Below, in pieces: positions 23,002 through 34,002 of a DNA stretch of 64,000 bases. The notes beneath the pieces are model-generated. The model was given only the letters and a program-made list of their open reading frames with translations. It was not told the DNA's origin and searched no databases. Source of the DNA: Cololabis saira (lineage: Eukaryota; Chordata; Actinopteri; Beloniformes; Belonidae). Where the stretch lies: the NCBI RefSeq assembly GCF_033807715.1, contig NC_084591.1, positions 45,026,368 through 45,090,367 of the forward strand, read 5' to 3'. Every line of letters starts with the position of its first letter. Within the stretch, counting starts at the first letter, position 1. The translations under genes were made by a program, and so were the position numbers.

Positions 23002-23351
23002 GGGGGCGGCAGTAGCTCAGGTGGTAGAGCAGGTCGTCCAATGATCGGAAGGTCGGAGGTTCGAATCCCGCTCTGTCCCAGTTTGCTGTCGTAGTGTCCT
23101 TGGGCAAGACACCTTACCCACCTTGCCCCGTGTGAATGTGTTTGAATGTGTTTGAATGTGTATGAATGTTGGTGGTGGTCGGAGGGGCCGTTTGGCGCGA
23201 TATGGCAGCCACGCTTCCGTCAGTCTGCTGTGGCTACAATGTAGCTTACCACCACTGGTGAGAATGTGTATGAATGAATAATGATTTCTGTAAAGCGCTC
23301 TGGGTGCCTAGAAGGGCGCTATATAAATCCAAGTCATTATTATTATTATTA
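23002..23351 (+). mobile_element. tRNA-derived SINE between two TATG arrays
   Basis: Same family as 5511-5848, better preserved. The tRNA-like head GGCGGCAGTAGCTCAGGTGG has an A box, and GGTTCGAATCC is a perfect B box. The body runs to (ATT)n at the 3' end. It is flanked by TATG arrays on both sides, so it probably inserted inside one array. Confidence 0.88.
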
Positions 23352-23426
23352 TGTATGTATGTATGTATGTATGTATGTATGTATGTATGTATGTATGTAT
23401 GTATGTATGTATGTATGTATGTATGT
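23351..23426. repeat. (ATGT)n microsatellite
   Basis: A tetranucleotide run that continues the TATG array on the other side of the SINE. Confidence 0.95.
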
Positions 23427-25135
23427 GTAGCACCTTTAGTCCTAGATTTAAGAAATAATGGTTACTCACATCTCTAGGTTCGGTTAAGGAGTTGTAATGA
23501 CTCAAAAAGAGGAGTGGCTTGAACAGGTGATATTTTAATATCAATATCAACAAAATAATAAACAGTCACATATGGGTTGTGCACGTTTACCCACTGCAAA
23601 GCGCTCGAAAACAACAAAAAAAAAAATAAAACGCAAGAAAAATAAAGAGTCCTGGGACACTGAGCTCTCCTGCTCAGGTCTGGTGATTCCTCTCGGAGGA
23701 TCCAATGTGTATGTTCTGTGTATTTGTGTCAACTGAGATTTTTTTGTCTTCAGTCTTTTCTGATATAACTACTACCCGGGTAGGTGAGGAGTATGTGTGT
23801 ATCTTATCTGCTCTCGATATGTGAGATTCAGATGATCCGGATTCAATGAGGAAGGTAGGTTCTGCAGCTGGCCACATTGCAGCTCCAACTCTCTCACGTT
23901 CTCTCAGACTCGTTGGGCTGGGCTCGCCATCTCAATCTTCTTTCTCTTCAGAATCGTTGGGCTGGGCTCGCCATCTCAATCGTCTCTTTCTCTATTTCTC
24001 GTACAGCAGTTTCAAACTAGCAAAGAAAAAAAACCAACCTACACAGAAAGTGTATAGGTGTAAGAAACGTAATCCGATTCTGTCTCTGTTTCCTATGAGT
24101 ACTCATCATTTTCTTAGCTCACACATGAAAAGTATATCACCAAAAAATTAAGGAAATACTTTAAAACACCATGAATTAATTATTAATTAAAACAATTAGT
24201 TTTAACCATAAATGCAATCAATTATTCTTATCAACAATAGTATTTTTTTAACAGACACATGTTTAATGTATCTTCTTAAACCTCTATTTATCTTTTATCA
24301 TTACTTTTTAACTATTTTAATTCACCTTTTTAATATTTAACTCTTCAACATGAAGTTAATTACAGTTTTCATACATTAAGTGCAATTTCTTCGTCAATAA
24401 ATGAAATATACCACACCCTGAATGGTGCTACTACCATTTGAAGTGGCTAATAACATAAATAAAGCAGATTGAATGGTATAAAAAAATGAATAACTGCATT
24501 TTCTCAGTTGCAACCACATGGAAACTTCGCTTTAGCTTAGCAATTAGCATTTTAAGCTAGCGATCTTTTTACAAACAATAAACTACAGTAGAAAATGCAC
24601 AAAAGTAACAGAAAAACATTGGGAGACTTCACCTGGCATATTTTAAGCAATATAGACCAATTTAACCCAAGCTAATGGCACAATAAATGCATTTTTACCA
24701 TCCGAACAGCTACCGAACTATAAGCTAACTGTGTGCTAACTCACCGGAGCTCCATGTATTTTACCCTCAAAGGGAGTTTCCCCCCTCGGTTCACAGCTTA
24801 TCGGTCGGACCTGGATTCGCCCGTGACTACCGGGCTGCCTGCGGACGTCTCTGTCGTTACCCACGGCTCTCTGCTAGTCTTTGCTTCGGGTTTGCTCTGT
24901 TTGGTCATCCGATTCGCCTGGTATGACCTGCTCTGCTGCTGTCTGCCTCGTGTATGAGAGAAATGGCGTCTACTCTCAGGTGCAAACTTCACGCGATAAC
25001 CTGACCTAGGTTCACGTTCACGAAGGGGTACAACCACTAACAGGGAAATACTGCCACCTACTGGGCGTTTACTAGAACTGTCTAAATGACAAATACAGGG
25101 TTAGTAGCCTAACCTGATTTTTCATGCTGGTTACA
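23426..25135. mobile_element. Putative solo LTR in a TATG array
   Basis: The 1.7 kb segment starts TGTAGCACC and ends GGTTACA, a 5'-TG...CA-3' arrangement with TGTA/TACA inverted tips. It is flanked on both sides by TATG repeats, so TATG could be the target duplication but is uninformative there. No protein-coding capacity is seen. The segment contains AT-rich stretches and a GC-rich end near 24750-24960. The call is inference: no second LTR or internal region exists to compare. Confidence 0.4.
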
Positions 25136-25153
25136 TATGTATGTATGTATGTA

Positions 25154-25242
<89 letters not shown>

Positions 25243-25302
25243 ATGTATGTATGTATGTATGTATGTATGTATGTATGTATGTATGTATGTATGTATGTAT
25301 GT
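25136..25302. repeat. Compound (ATGT)n(GT)n(ATGT)n microsatellite
   Basis: Short ATGT, then about 30 GT dinucleotides, then ATGT again. It is the apparent continuation of the array left of 23426. Confidence 0.95.
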
Positions 25303-25422
25303 ACAGTATATGTATGTATATGTATGTTTATATGGGCAGGTGTGTACAAATATATAGAAATATTCAACTATGTGTATGTATGTATAGGTAAGTGTGTGAG
25401 TACAGTGTGTGAGTATAATTAC

Positions 25423-25962
25423 TAGGGATGCCCCGATACAATTTCTTTCACACCGAGTACGAGTATTTTAATTTGTGTACTCGCTGATACTGAGTACCGA
25501 TCCGATTAGATTAGATTAGATTAGAAAACTTTATTGATCCCCAAGGGGAAACTGCTTTGCCACGCAATAAAAACACAAACATCCACTTAACAAACAATAC
25601 AAACTAGTAGATACCACAAAAATAACTAGGCTTAAAATGCAATGAAAAATGCAATGAATTGGAAGACAGGTTTTATTTGCAACAGATACATTCAATAAAA
25701 ATAAATAAAATTAGTAGAACTATTTTAAACAAAAAATAATCTTTCTGTGTAAATAAAAAGTATCCACACTGACACTGTCTTCTCATTTAAGAAAATATCA
25801 AACATATAACATATCAATGAAACATCATATCGCGGCTCGAGTGCGTCAAGAAGACGGTGAAATCCTTCGTCTTCTCCAGCTGACAGTGGCTGCTCCTCCA
25901 GCGCTATATAATGGGTTAGAGCCTCCGTTATTGTAACGGCCCGTGGGTCGTCTCTTGCCATT
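25423..25962 (-). pseudogene. hAT transposon remnant, 3' part of transposase
   Basis: The left edge TAGGGATGCCCCGATAC resembles the terminus of fish hAT elements (TAGGGATGCACCGATA type). The minus frame 25961-25810 reads VTITEALTHYIALEEQPLSA then EDEGFHRLLDALEPRYDV, a hallmark of BED-type hAT transposases just after the zinc finger. It joins in frame to the zinc-finger part at 29842-30012 once the intervening element is removed. The rest of the transposase is deleted and replaced by AT-rich DNA and by a (TTAGA)n-tailed retroelement scrap at 25504-25565 (TTTATTGATCCCCAAGGGGA). Confidence 0.75.
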
Positions 25963-26585
25963 GGCCGGGTTTCCCAGATCCAACCTCTCTTAAGGATTTA
26001 AGAGAGGTTCAAAGAAGGTTTCGACTAAGAAGGGACCCTAAGATACGGGTGTTTCCCAGATGACTTCTTAACACCGTTCTCAGGACCGCTCTTTAGTTTC
26101 ACTCTTTCAGAAGCTCTTTGGAGGAGCCGCGGTTCTGAAACCAAATTAATCGATGCCAGGCACATCGATCACCGATCACTATCAGCGCATTTTCACACGC
26201 AGCACTGCTACCTAACGCACTAATTCCCTGCTGCCTGTGCGTTATGTGTGTTATAATGAAAAACTAAGATGATAAATATATTTCAATGACCCTTTTTCAT
26301 GATGAAAACAAGACTGCAACTAAATAAGAAGTAGTCTTGGTAAGAGAATAATGAGGAAATGTATTGTTTTTATTAAATGTGAAAGATGAACGAAAGGACA
26401 AATTAACTTACTGATCAGCATATAGGACCACATTGTATCCTCGTGACTAGTAAAACAGAATCCTTCACCTCAAAAAAATATTCTGAAGTTTATTTAGCTG
26501 CTTGACCTTTTTCACTATTAAGCAGAATATTGCATTCATCAACGTTGTATTTGCGGGTTTGTGGAGACACAGCGGGTGTGGAGAC

Positions 26586-27351
26586 CAGTGTTGGGACTAA
26601 CGCGTTATTTAGTAACAGGTTACAGTAACACTGTTAGTTTTGCGGTAAGTAATACTCTAACGCATTACTTTTTAAATTCAGTCACGCAATTACCGTTACC
26701 AAACGGTGCGTTACTCCGTTATTTCTGGCTACAGTGAGGCTTTTTTTTCCCCGCACGCGGAGACCAGAGGAAGCGTAGTGTGTGTGCGTTCAAAAACATG
26801 ACGGTCATGGCGAGCCAAGAGAAGGCAAGTTTCGCAACGTGGAATTACAGCAATCCCTGGTTTTTCGCAGGGGTCATGTTCCAAAAAGAACCCGTGATAA
26901 GTGAAATTCTTTTTACAATTATTTTAGAAGGCTTCAAATTGCAGAGATCAGCCCCGCCTCGCACGTATTTCACTGCTCTTCTGAGCTGCTGCATCTCGAC
27001 TCTGTAGCGTCTTTGTCTCCTAAAGCTGCGGTGCAGGTGTGTTTTTTCAAGAGAAGAAAATAGTTATGGGTCGTTGTCTTCGCTCTTTTTTTCTTCTGGG
27101 CAAAAATATTCTTATAAACTGACATGCTACCATTGGTTATTATATTTGAGGACTGAAATGAACGATTCATCAAAGGCTCCAACGACCAACGTTATTGACA
27201 CAGGAAGTGAAGAAGCGGGGAGACTGTTTAGAATGCAGAACATGATGCACAATGCAAATCCATACAGTACCATGCTGAAATGAAGGCTAGAGGGCCATTA
27301 AATGGGAGCATTTAAAATAATGTTTTTATTTAAAGTAACTAAAAAGTTACG
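26586..27351. mobile_element. Fragment of a CAGTGTTGGG-ended DNA element
   Basis: It starts CAGTGTTGGGACTAACGCGT followed by GTTACAGTAACACTG-like strings, a common terminus in fish DNA transposons. The expected inverted right end is absent. The sequence stops at AAAAAGTTAC, and the Harbinger frame resumes right after. Superfamily not determined. Confidence 0.45.
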
Positions 27352-27612
27352 GTGCCGTCCCCCACCACCTCCCCACTGCGTAAAAACCTCCCGGACCTCC
27401 GGGCTCAGGGCGAAATTGCACCGGGTTTCCCTCGGGATATGTGGAGACACCAACATGATGAGGCGTTGTATCTCAGCCTGTGGAAGCCGGTACCTCATCT
27501 GGACAGCCCGGTCCGACAGCACGTCCAGGGGATTGAATTGCTGACGCACGGATGCGTTCATATGAACCGTTCTGCTTCGCGCACGGCGATGTGGTTGATT
27601 TGCAGCAAACAT
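27352..27612 (-). pseudogene. Harbinger (HARBI1-like) transposase N-terminal scrap
   Basis: The minus frame contains NPLDVLSDRAVQMRYRLPQA, EIQRLIMLVSPHIPRETR and FALSPEVR. These match the N-terminal region of HARBI1-type nucleases as I remember it ('NPLD..SD..L..RYR....I..L'). The catalytic DDE domain is absent. The scrap lies inside the element with Harbinger-like ends and supports its assignment. Confidence 0.7.
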
Positions 27613-27661
27613 ATGCTGTATATCAGCCGTGGTATCTCACACGTGTGATAAATGATGGTCA

Positions 27662-29433
27662 TGTTGTGCAACTCGGGTAGCTTGGCTGTCCAGTTATCGA
27701 AGGCTTATTAATCATTTTATTAATAATTATTAATAATTAATAAAGTCGACTATTTATCAAATTGAATGACCAATATGATAAATAAAATCCTCGGGGCACC
27801 ACTCCGGGGGCCTTAAATCCGGAGAAATTGGATAACTAAACAGCAGAAAATCAGTCTCATATGATTTTTGAATTATCCTGCAGAACAGCAAATCTTACAG
27901 AATAACAATGAAGGCGTGATATCCGAACACTAGGCTCTGCTTAAACAAATCAATTTGTGACCAAATCTTGCATGAAATAACAACAACCACTCGTAAAAAA
28001 ATCAATCAGGATTTATTTACATACAGGTGTCAAAAGATGATAAACGCAACACCCCAAATAAACCTGATGGCAGGAATGGCTTAAGTATTATAAAACAATT
28101 AATTAACTAGGAAAACAACAATCAATAAAAAAAAACATATGACATGAAAGTTAAATGCATGGAATGGAAAAAAGAATCAAAGCAATAACAAGATGATAAA
28201 GAACATCTATGGTTTAAAACATTGTGGCTGCACAAAGATGGCGGGGCTTCTGTGGTATTTAAAGATGGACGCGCCCTCGCCACGTGCAATCGGACCGGAT
28301 GGCAAACGCAGCATTTAAAACGTGCCTACGGCAGAAAACAACGACTACCAAATAATCAACACGATAATGATAACAATGATGATGTAATCTCAGCTCTGAA
28401 CACAGATTTAGCTCTGAAAACGTTCTTAAGTTACTGATAAACAGAGATCCCGACTTCACACAGTTCTGAACCGTTCTTAGTCCTACTGATCTGCTGCTCA
28501 TGGGCTCACGCTTTCTCGGGGATCCGGATCGGATGCCTGCGGGTTTTGTGACTGGGCCGTCCCTTCCCCTGAAACGGATTAGACAGCGACGGGGCCGCCT
28601 CGTGCCGGGCCGTGGTTCCGGACCAAACGGAGGCTCACACGCATTCCTAGGCGCGGCGGGGGACCGGTCTCTCCTGCCGTGCTTCCCTGCGCCGGTCGCC
28701 GACGCGCGGCCGTCCGGGTCCCGGGAGAGCTCACGACCGGGCGAGACGCCGGCCGTCCGTCCCGATTCCTGCGCGGTCAGCAGACAGGGGCTCGGAGCGG
28801 GGAGGGGGGGTTCAGTCGGAGCGATCAGCCGCAGCTGTGTCCCGATCTGGTTGCCGGGGGCGCATGGGCGTCGGAAAGCCAGAAAAGACATCCTGCTCAC
28901 CAGTTGAATGAAGGAAGAAGAGGCAGAAAAGGAGCAGCGGCAGGGGTTTTGATCCTACGCGCACTACGGTGACGTCATCGGTGCCTCATTGCGATTGGAT
29001 GCGCGCCGCTTGTAGACGCCACCCCCCCCCACGCAAGGCATGCTGGGGGTTGTAGTTCAGGCAACGGCGGCCTGTTCAAAGAGGCACATTGAAGCGGAAA
29101 AGGGGGGTTCAAAGAAGCAGTACCATTTTGAGGTCTAGTTTTCGGGCTCCGCTGCATCCGGCTCCCCCCCAGGGGGTGTCGTAATTCCCCAGGGAGTCTG
29201 TTTCCCTGGCAGAAACTTTCCTTGCTTGCTTTGATCTGTTTTGACCCCCCCCCCTCTAGGGGTCATAAACTTGCTATCTCGGGCCAGGCCGAGATGACCA
29301 GAAGTTGGCAGCAGGGGGTCATAAAACTGACTATAGCTTTCGGCCTTTACTGTTCTGAAAATGTTCACCCAATCATGAATACATAATCATTTATAAACTC
29401 AGAGTTCACAGGGGCACATGGGCGGGCACAACA
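27662..29433 (-). mobile_element. Putative solo LTR inside the Harbinger element
   Basis: The ends are TGTTGTGC and GCACAACA, an 8-bp perfect inverted pair with TG...CA tips. GTCA flanks both sides (27658-27661, 29434-29437), fitting a 4-bp target duplication. On the minus strand an AATAAA signal lies near 28015. The interior 28500-28900 is GC-rich without a recognisable protein. The length (1.77 kb) is large but within the known LTR range. No internal region remains. Confidence 0.55.
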
Positions 29434-29841
29434 GTCATGATGATCATTTTATTTGTGCCTAATGCATAAAGCATATACAGGAACACACTTGTTATTCCTT
29501 ATTTTTCTCTTTTTTTTCCCTTTGCTGTCACCAATGAATGCTAAACAATATAAATCTAAAGTATAAAATAGATCAAAATTTGTGCGTGGTGCATTGTTTT
29601 AATATCTCATTGCTTGGTGTGATATTGATTTGCCTGACGCGCCTGGATCTGTGAGTCTTTGTTCACTAAGAAGGCTGTAAGGACTGGGTCAGCAGCATCT
29701 TACATTTCCTTCTTAATGAAAGAGATACTTAAGCTAAGAGTGACTCTGGGAAACGCGTTTTTCTTTCACAGGCTCCTTAAGAAGGTTTGAAAGAAGTCTT
29801 TTGCTGTTAAGAGCTACTTAACTGATCTGGGAAACCCGGCC

Positions 29842-30012
29842 ATTGTCTGTTGCTTTTGCAGAACCTGAGCTAATGTTGGCTGTTGTGGTCTTGCAGTAGA
29901 ATTAGCAAACTCTGTATATTCAGCTTTATGATGCGTTTTGAGATGTTTTATCAAGTTGCTGGTATTAAACAACGTATTCTCTTGACATGAAGCACAGAAA
30001 AAAAGTAAAATG
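29842..30012 (-). pseudogene. hAT transposase, BED zinc-finger part
   Basis: The minus frame from 30012 reads FCASCQENTLFNTSNLIKHL then KTHHKAEYTEF and QPTLAQVLQKQQTMA: a BED finger (C-x2-C ... H-x-x-x-H) followed by its linker. It continues directly into RDDPRAVTITEALTHY at 25956, across the 3.9 kb Harbinger insertion. Sequence upstream of the finger and the right-hand terminal repeat of the hAT element are not recognisable. Confidence 0.75.
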
Positions 30013-31033
30013 AAATGGAATATTTTTCCATCCTGGGAAGAAGTTCTGGAGATCAGCCTTCTCAGTTTGATGTCTTAAAACTGTAGAAAACCGTCTCAGT
30101 GTTCTGCCATAAACTGAATGAAAGCTACTGAGTGTGTTTATAAATGAAGAAGAGTTTGCATAGACGTCCCTCTACAGGATTAAGAGGAGAAGACACTCGC
30201 ACCAAATAAAAAAAATGAAAAAATAACCCTAACCCCCTAAGAATGTAATTAAAACTGCTTAATATTAATTAAAGTTATTTTAACCATAAGTGTGTTATCC
30301 CCTCACACTTTATTCATGTGTTTTTTTGGTTTTGGTCATTATTCAGTTTTTAAAGCCTGATATGCTTCAGCTCCTCACACACAGACAACAGACGTGTTCA
30401 GTTTTGTACAGTGTTGATGGATCTTGTCTGACTTCAGCTCTTTGGTACAAAAATGAAACAGCAGAGTTCTCTTGATGGAGACTTTTTACCATCAAATATA
30501 TAATATTATATCAAGAATTAATTTGTCTGATCTGTTCTGGTCCTTTCACGGGTTTCTGACAAATCCAGTGATGGTACAAGTTCTTGTCTTCAGTTTTTAA
30601 CTATTCAGCGTCTTACTTTAGCCCAGAGATTGACGACCCACCACAACAATGATCCTTGTCTTTTATGTTGATTGGTGGATTATTTTGAGCTGAAAGGTTA
30701 CAGTATGTGAAGGTCAGTGATGTTTTATTAAATGTTCTTTTATGTGATTTATCACCACTTTTTATTTGTTTGATAAAGCAAAGAAATATTTTAGAATATT
30801 TTTTAGAAATAATTTAATTGACAATAAGTTGATCATTGTCCACAGGTTGATGCTGTTTGTAAAAAGTCCATCAGTGTCTGTATTTTTTTTTTAAACGTCA
30901 TATATTCAAAGTTGATAACACTTTTATGAAAATGTTTTATTCTTATTTTAATGAGTTCTTTATTTGTCTGCAGGTATAGAGGGTATGCATTGACATCACT
31001 TCCCCACTGGACCAGCCCCCTTACTGGCACTGA
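30013..31033. other. Intergenic, no gene seen
   Basis: AT-rich DNA without recognisable genes. There are scattered A and T runs, and a CCCTAACCCCCTAA string near 30227. Confidence 0.4.
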
Positions 31034-31303
31034 GTGGCAAGAATGGCTGCAACTAGTGGAGAAGACGGGATAACAGCTGATTATGGGCTTAAATTAAAGG
31101 CAGTTGGACTTGACAGTGACCCGTACAGTTACCCCAAGAACCAGTGGTCCATGGACATTAATATTTGGCCACCAATCCAGTTTCCTGATATTTATATGTA
31201 CTTAATTTCTACGCCGGGGAAATACACGAAGCAAAGCTTGAAGGCTTACAAAAGTCTTGACGCTTGGTCCTACTTCAAGGCAGGATTTGTTTGGCGAAAT
31301 TAA
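31034..31303 (+). pseudogene. Fragment resembling fish SWIM-zinc-finger/YqaJ-type proteins
   Basis: An 89-codon frame with ITADYGLKLKAVGLDSDPYS, FPDIYMYLISTPGKYTKQSL and KAYKSLDAWSYFKAGFV. I recall this N-terminal pattern (plan of 'YP.IY.YLI.TPG.YT...LKAYKSLDAW.YF..GFV') from uncharacterised fish proteins with a SWIM zinc finger and sometimes a YqaJ-like nuclease domain, many of them repeat-associated. The frame stops at 31303 with no downstream SWIM motif, so it is an orphan exon or a truncated copy. No function can be assigned. Confidence 0.4.
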
Positions 31304-31514
31304 AGTGATGAGGACACCGAACTTTATGATTTGACAGTTTAACGTTAGCTGTTAAACTGTTGCAGAATGTCTTCTACTGCTCTTGAATGTGCCCAATGCT
31401 GACACCAGTGCACCAGGTGAAGCTAATCACCTCATCACAATAAATGACTGATGGCTTCCTCTGTGCCAGTTCTCCCAGTCAAACAAAGAACACAGTTGTG
31501 TCGTCTCTTATTAT
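31304..31514 (+). other. Possible remnant of the Copia 5' LTR and leader
   Basis: The segment before the Copia gag frame contains TGTTGCAGAATG (31358) and ends GTACCCGGTTATCCAGCTC. The latter loosely resembles the initiator-Met-type primer site of Copia elements (GGTATCAGAGC). No matching 3' LTR is available, so the LTR call is tentative. Confidence 0.3.
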
Positions 31515-32489
31515 GTGTACCCGGTTATCCAGCTCTATATGATGGCTGCGCCAACAGGTTATGGGCCCAGAAAAGAGTTTGGAGGCCGATGGAATCGTTT
31601 ATGCTTTGATGGTGACGAGAAAAACTATGAGTTATGGGAAACTAAGTTCCTCGGCCATCTACGTTTGCTCGGACTCAAGAAAACCATCCTCCATGAGGCA
31701 GATGAGGGTGAGGATGGTGCAGAAGAAGATGCCGAGAAAAACGAAGAAGCGTATGCTGAGTTGATCCAGCTGTTGGACGATAAGAGTTTGTCTCTTGTGA
31801 TGAGGGATGCGGCTGATGATGGAAGGAGAGCGCTCCAGATACTGAGGGACCACTACGCTGGCAAGGGGAAGCCCCGTGTGATAAATCTGTATACTCAACT
31901 TACATCCCTCCAAAAGACTGTCAATGAGAGCGTTACAGATTATATCATACGGGCAGAGACTGCAATTACCGCACTGAGGAAGGCGGGAGAGATTTTAAGT
32001 GATGATTTGCTGATCGCAATGATATTAAAGGGCTTGCCAGATATGTTTAAGCCATTTTCCATTCATGTGGCTCAGAGTGATGAGAAATTGACCTTCGCTG
32101 AGTTCAAGACAAAGTTGCGGAGCTATGAGAGCACCGAAAAGTTCAGGACTGCGTCTACAGATGAGGACAGCGTCATGAGAGTGAGAGGAAGACCTGGCGG
32201 GGACGTGAGACTGACCTGCTACAGCTGTGGCCAGAAGGGCCATAAAGCAATAGTGTGTCCAGCTGCGGGCCAGCGCAGTGGACAGAGACAATGGTGCAGT
32301 TTTTGTAAGAGCTCCACGCACAAAGAGGTGAACTGCAGGCGGAGGAGGAGAGACAAGGTCAAGCAGGCGGTGGATGAGGACGACCACACGTTTGCATTCA
32401 AGGTGGATGCCAGGTGGATGGAGACCCTGTCAGCAGACCACAGAAGAGAGGGCTTATGGTCGACACAGGGGCCACATCCCACATCGTGA
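31515..32489 (+). pseudogene. Copia-type gag with zinc knuckle
   Basis: Gag of a Ty1/Copia retrotransposon: KNYELWETKFLGHLRLLGLK near residue 35, LLDDKSLSLVMRDA, LREHY-like LRDHYAGKGKPRVINLYTQL, then a zinc knuckle CYSCGQKGHKAIVC (about residue 235) and a second Cys/His cluster CSFCKSSTHKEVNC. In Copia elements gag and pol are one frame. Here the frame shifts around 32420-32450, before the protease motif, so gag ends in an unrelated tail. I treat the shift as a mutation rather than programmed. Confidence 0.8.
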
Positions 32490-33961
32490 CAAACATCACA
32501 AAGTTCAAGGACTTTGATGAGAACTTCAAGCCGCAAAAGCACATCCTGGAGTTGGCGGACGGTGTGAGGACCAGCGGAGTCGCACTGAAGAGGGGTGCGG
32601 CCAAGGTTCGTCTGATCAACAGGAGAGGATGTGCAGTGGACACGGTGTTGATGGGGGCATTATATGTACCATCATATCCCCAGGACATCTTTTCTGTCAA
32701 GGCAGCGACCGCCAGAGGAGCGACTGTCATCTTCAAGGAGGGACAGAACGAGCTCATCCACAAAAGACGGTATGACTTTTGGGATTCAAGTGTATGATAG
32801 GCTGTATTATTTAAACACTGCTGAGCCTATAGATGAGAGTATTGATGGATGTCATGGATGCTATGATTTGCAAACATGGCATGACATTTTGGGACACTGT
32901 AATTATGATGATGTGTTGAAGTTGGAAAGTGTCACAGAAGGGATGAAAATTAAAGGTAAATCGGATAAGCCGAACCTGAAATGTGAGGTCTGTATGCAAG
33001 GGAAATTTGCTCTGAGCAGGAACAGAGAACCAGATGAAAGAGCAACCGCACCACTTGCATTTGTACATACAGATTTGGCTGGCCCTATAGAACCAGCAGC
33101 AAAAGATGGGTTCAGGTACTCTTTGGCATTTACTGATGACTATTCAGGTGCAATTTTTGTATATTTTTTGAAAGCCAAGAGTGACACAGTCAGAGCTACA
33201 GAAAGGTTTATTGCTGATGTTTCACCTTATGGGAAAATCAAGTGTATTAGATCTGATAATGGCACTGAGTTTACGTCAAAGGAGTTTCAGTCACTAATCA
33301 GTAAAAATGCCATTAGACATGAGACCTCAGCTCCTTATTCCCCCCATCAAAATGGGACAGCTGAGAGAAACTGGAGAACATTGTTTGAAATGGCAAGATG
33401 TATGTTGATTGAGAGTATTCTGCCAAAGGAACTCTGGACATATGCAGTTCAGACCGCTGCAGCTGTCCGCAATAGATGTTACAACAAGTGGACAGGACAG
33501 ACTCCATACTACATGCTAACTGGGAAAGTGCCTGATCTGTCAAGAATGAAATGTTTTGGGTCAGTATGTTATGCATACAAATATAACAAAAAGAAGCTTG
33601 ACTCACAATCTGAAAGGGGGATTTTTGTTGGTTGTGACAAGAATAGTCCTGCATATCTAATCTTTTACCCTGAAACAGGGAGAGTACTCAAAAACAGGTT
33701 GGTAAAGTTTATCAGCAAATGTGTAAATGAGTGTCAGACTCAGACAGACCAGGAGGATGAATACATCTTGTACAGGGAGAGGGGTGAAACCACTTTTCCA
33801 AAAACTGATGTAGTGACACCAATCACACAGGAAATTAAAGCTGAGATCTGTGACACAGACACCACTACAGGTGAGGGTGAGAGTGTTAAAAATGCCCGAT
33901 ATCCAAAGAGGGAGAGGAGACCACCCAAGTACTATAATGATTATGAATGCAAGATCAAATG

Positions 33962-34002
<41 letters not shown>

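Larger units (their letters stand above)
25963..29841. mobile_element. PIF/Harbinger-type transposon inside the hAT gene
   Basis: Perfect 18-bp terminal inverted repeats GGCCGGGTTTCCCAGATC, with a second inverted GTGTTTCCCAG motif close to each end. The flanks are ATT on both sides (25960-25962 and 29842-29844), a 3-bp target duplication as expected for PIF/Harbinger. It interrupts the hAT transposase frame exactly. Inside are a transposase scrap, a truncated DNA-element fragment (26586-27351) and a putative solo LTR (27662-29433), so most of its 3.9 kb is later insertion. Confidence 0.8.

Noticed and set aside
23003..23080. tRNA gene
   Set aside because: The A and B boxes belong to the head of a SINE whose other copy lies at 5511-5848. 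No clean cloverleaf with a proper acceptor stem is formed.
22778..23107. Long frames rich in Met-Tyr-Val-Cys or Ile-His-Thr-Tyr
   Set aside because: They are translations of the TATG array and of the SINE beside it. The same applies to the (AT)n, (GT)n and other array-derived frames at 3059-3256, 3643-3871, 22010-22225, 23274-23553 and 25124-25425.
24733..25037. Overlapping frames of 74 to 79 codons on both strands
   Set aside because: They lie in the GC-rich end of the putative LTR, with no recognisable features.
28259..28907. GC-rich frames of 135 to 213 codons
   Set aside because: Both strands are open because of base composition. There are no domains, and the stretch lies within the putative solo LTR.
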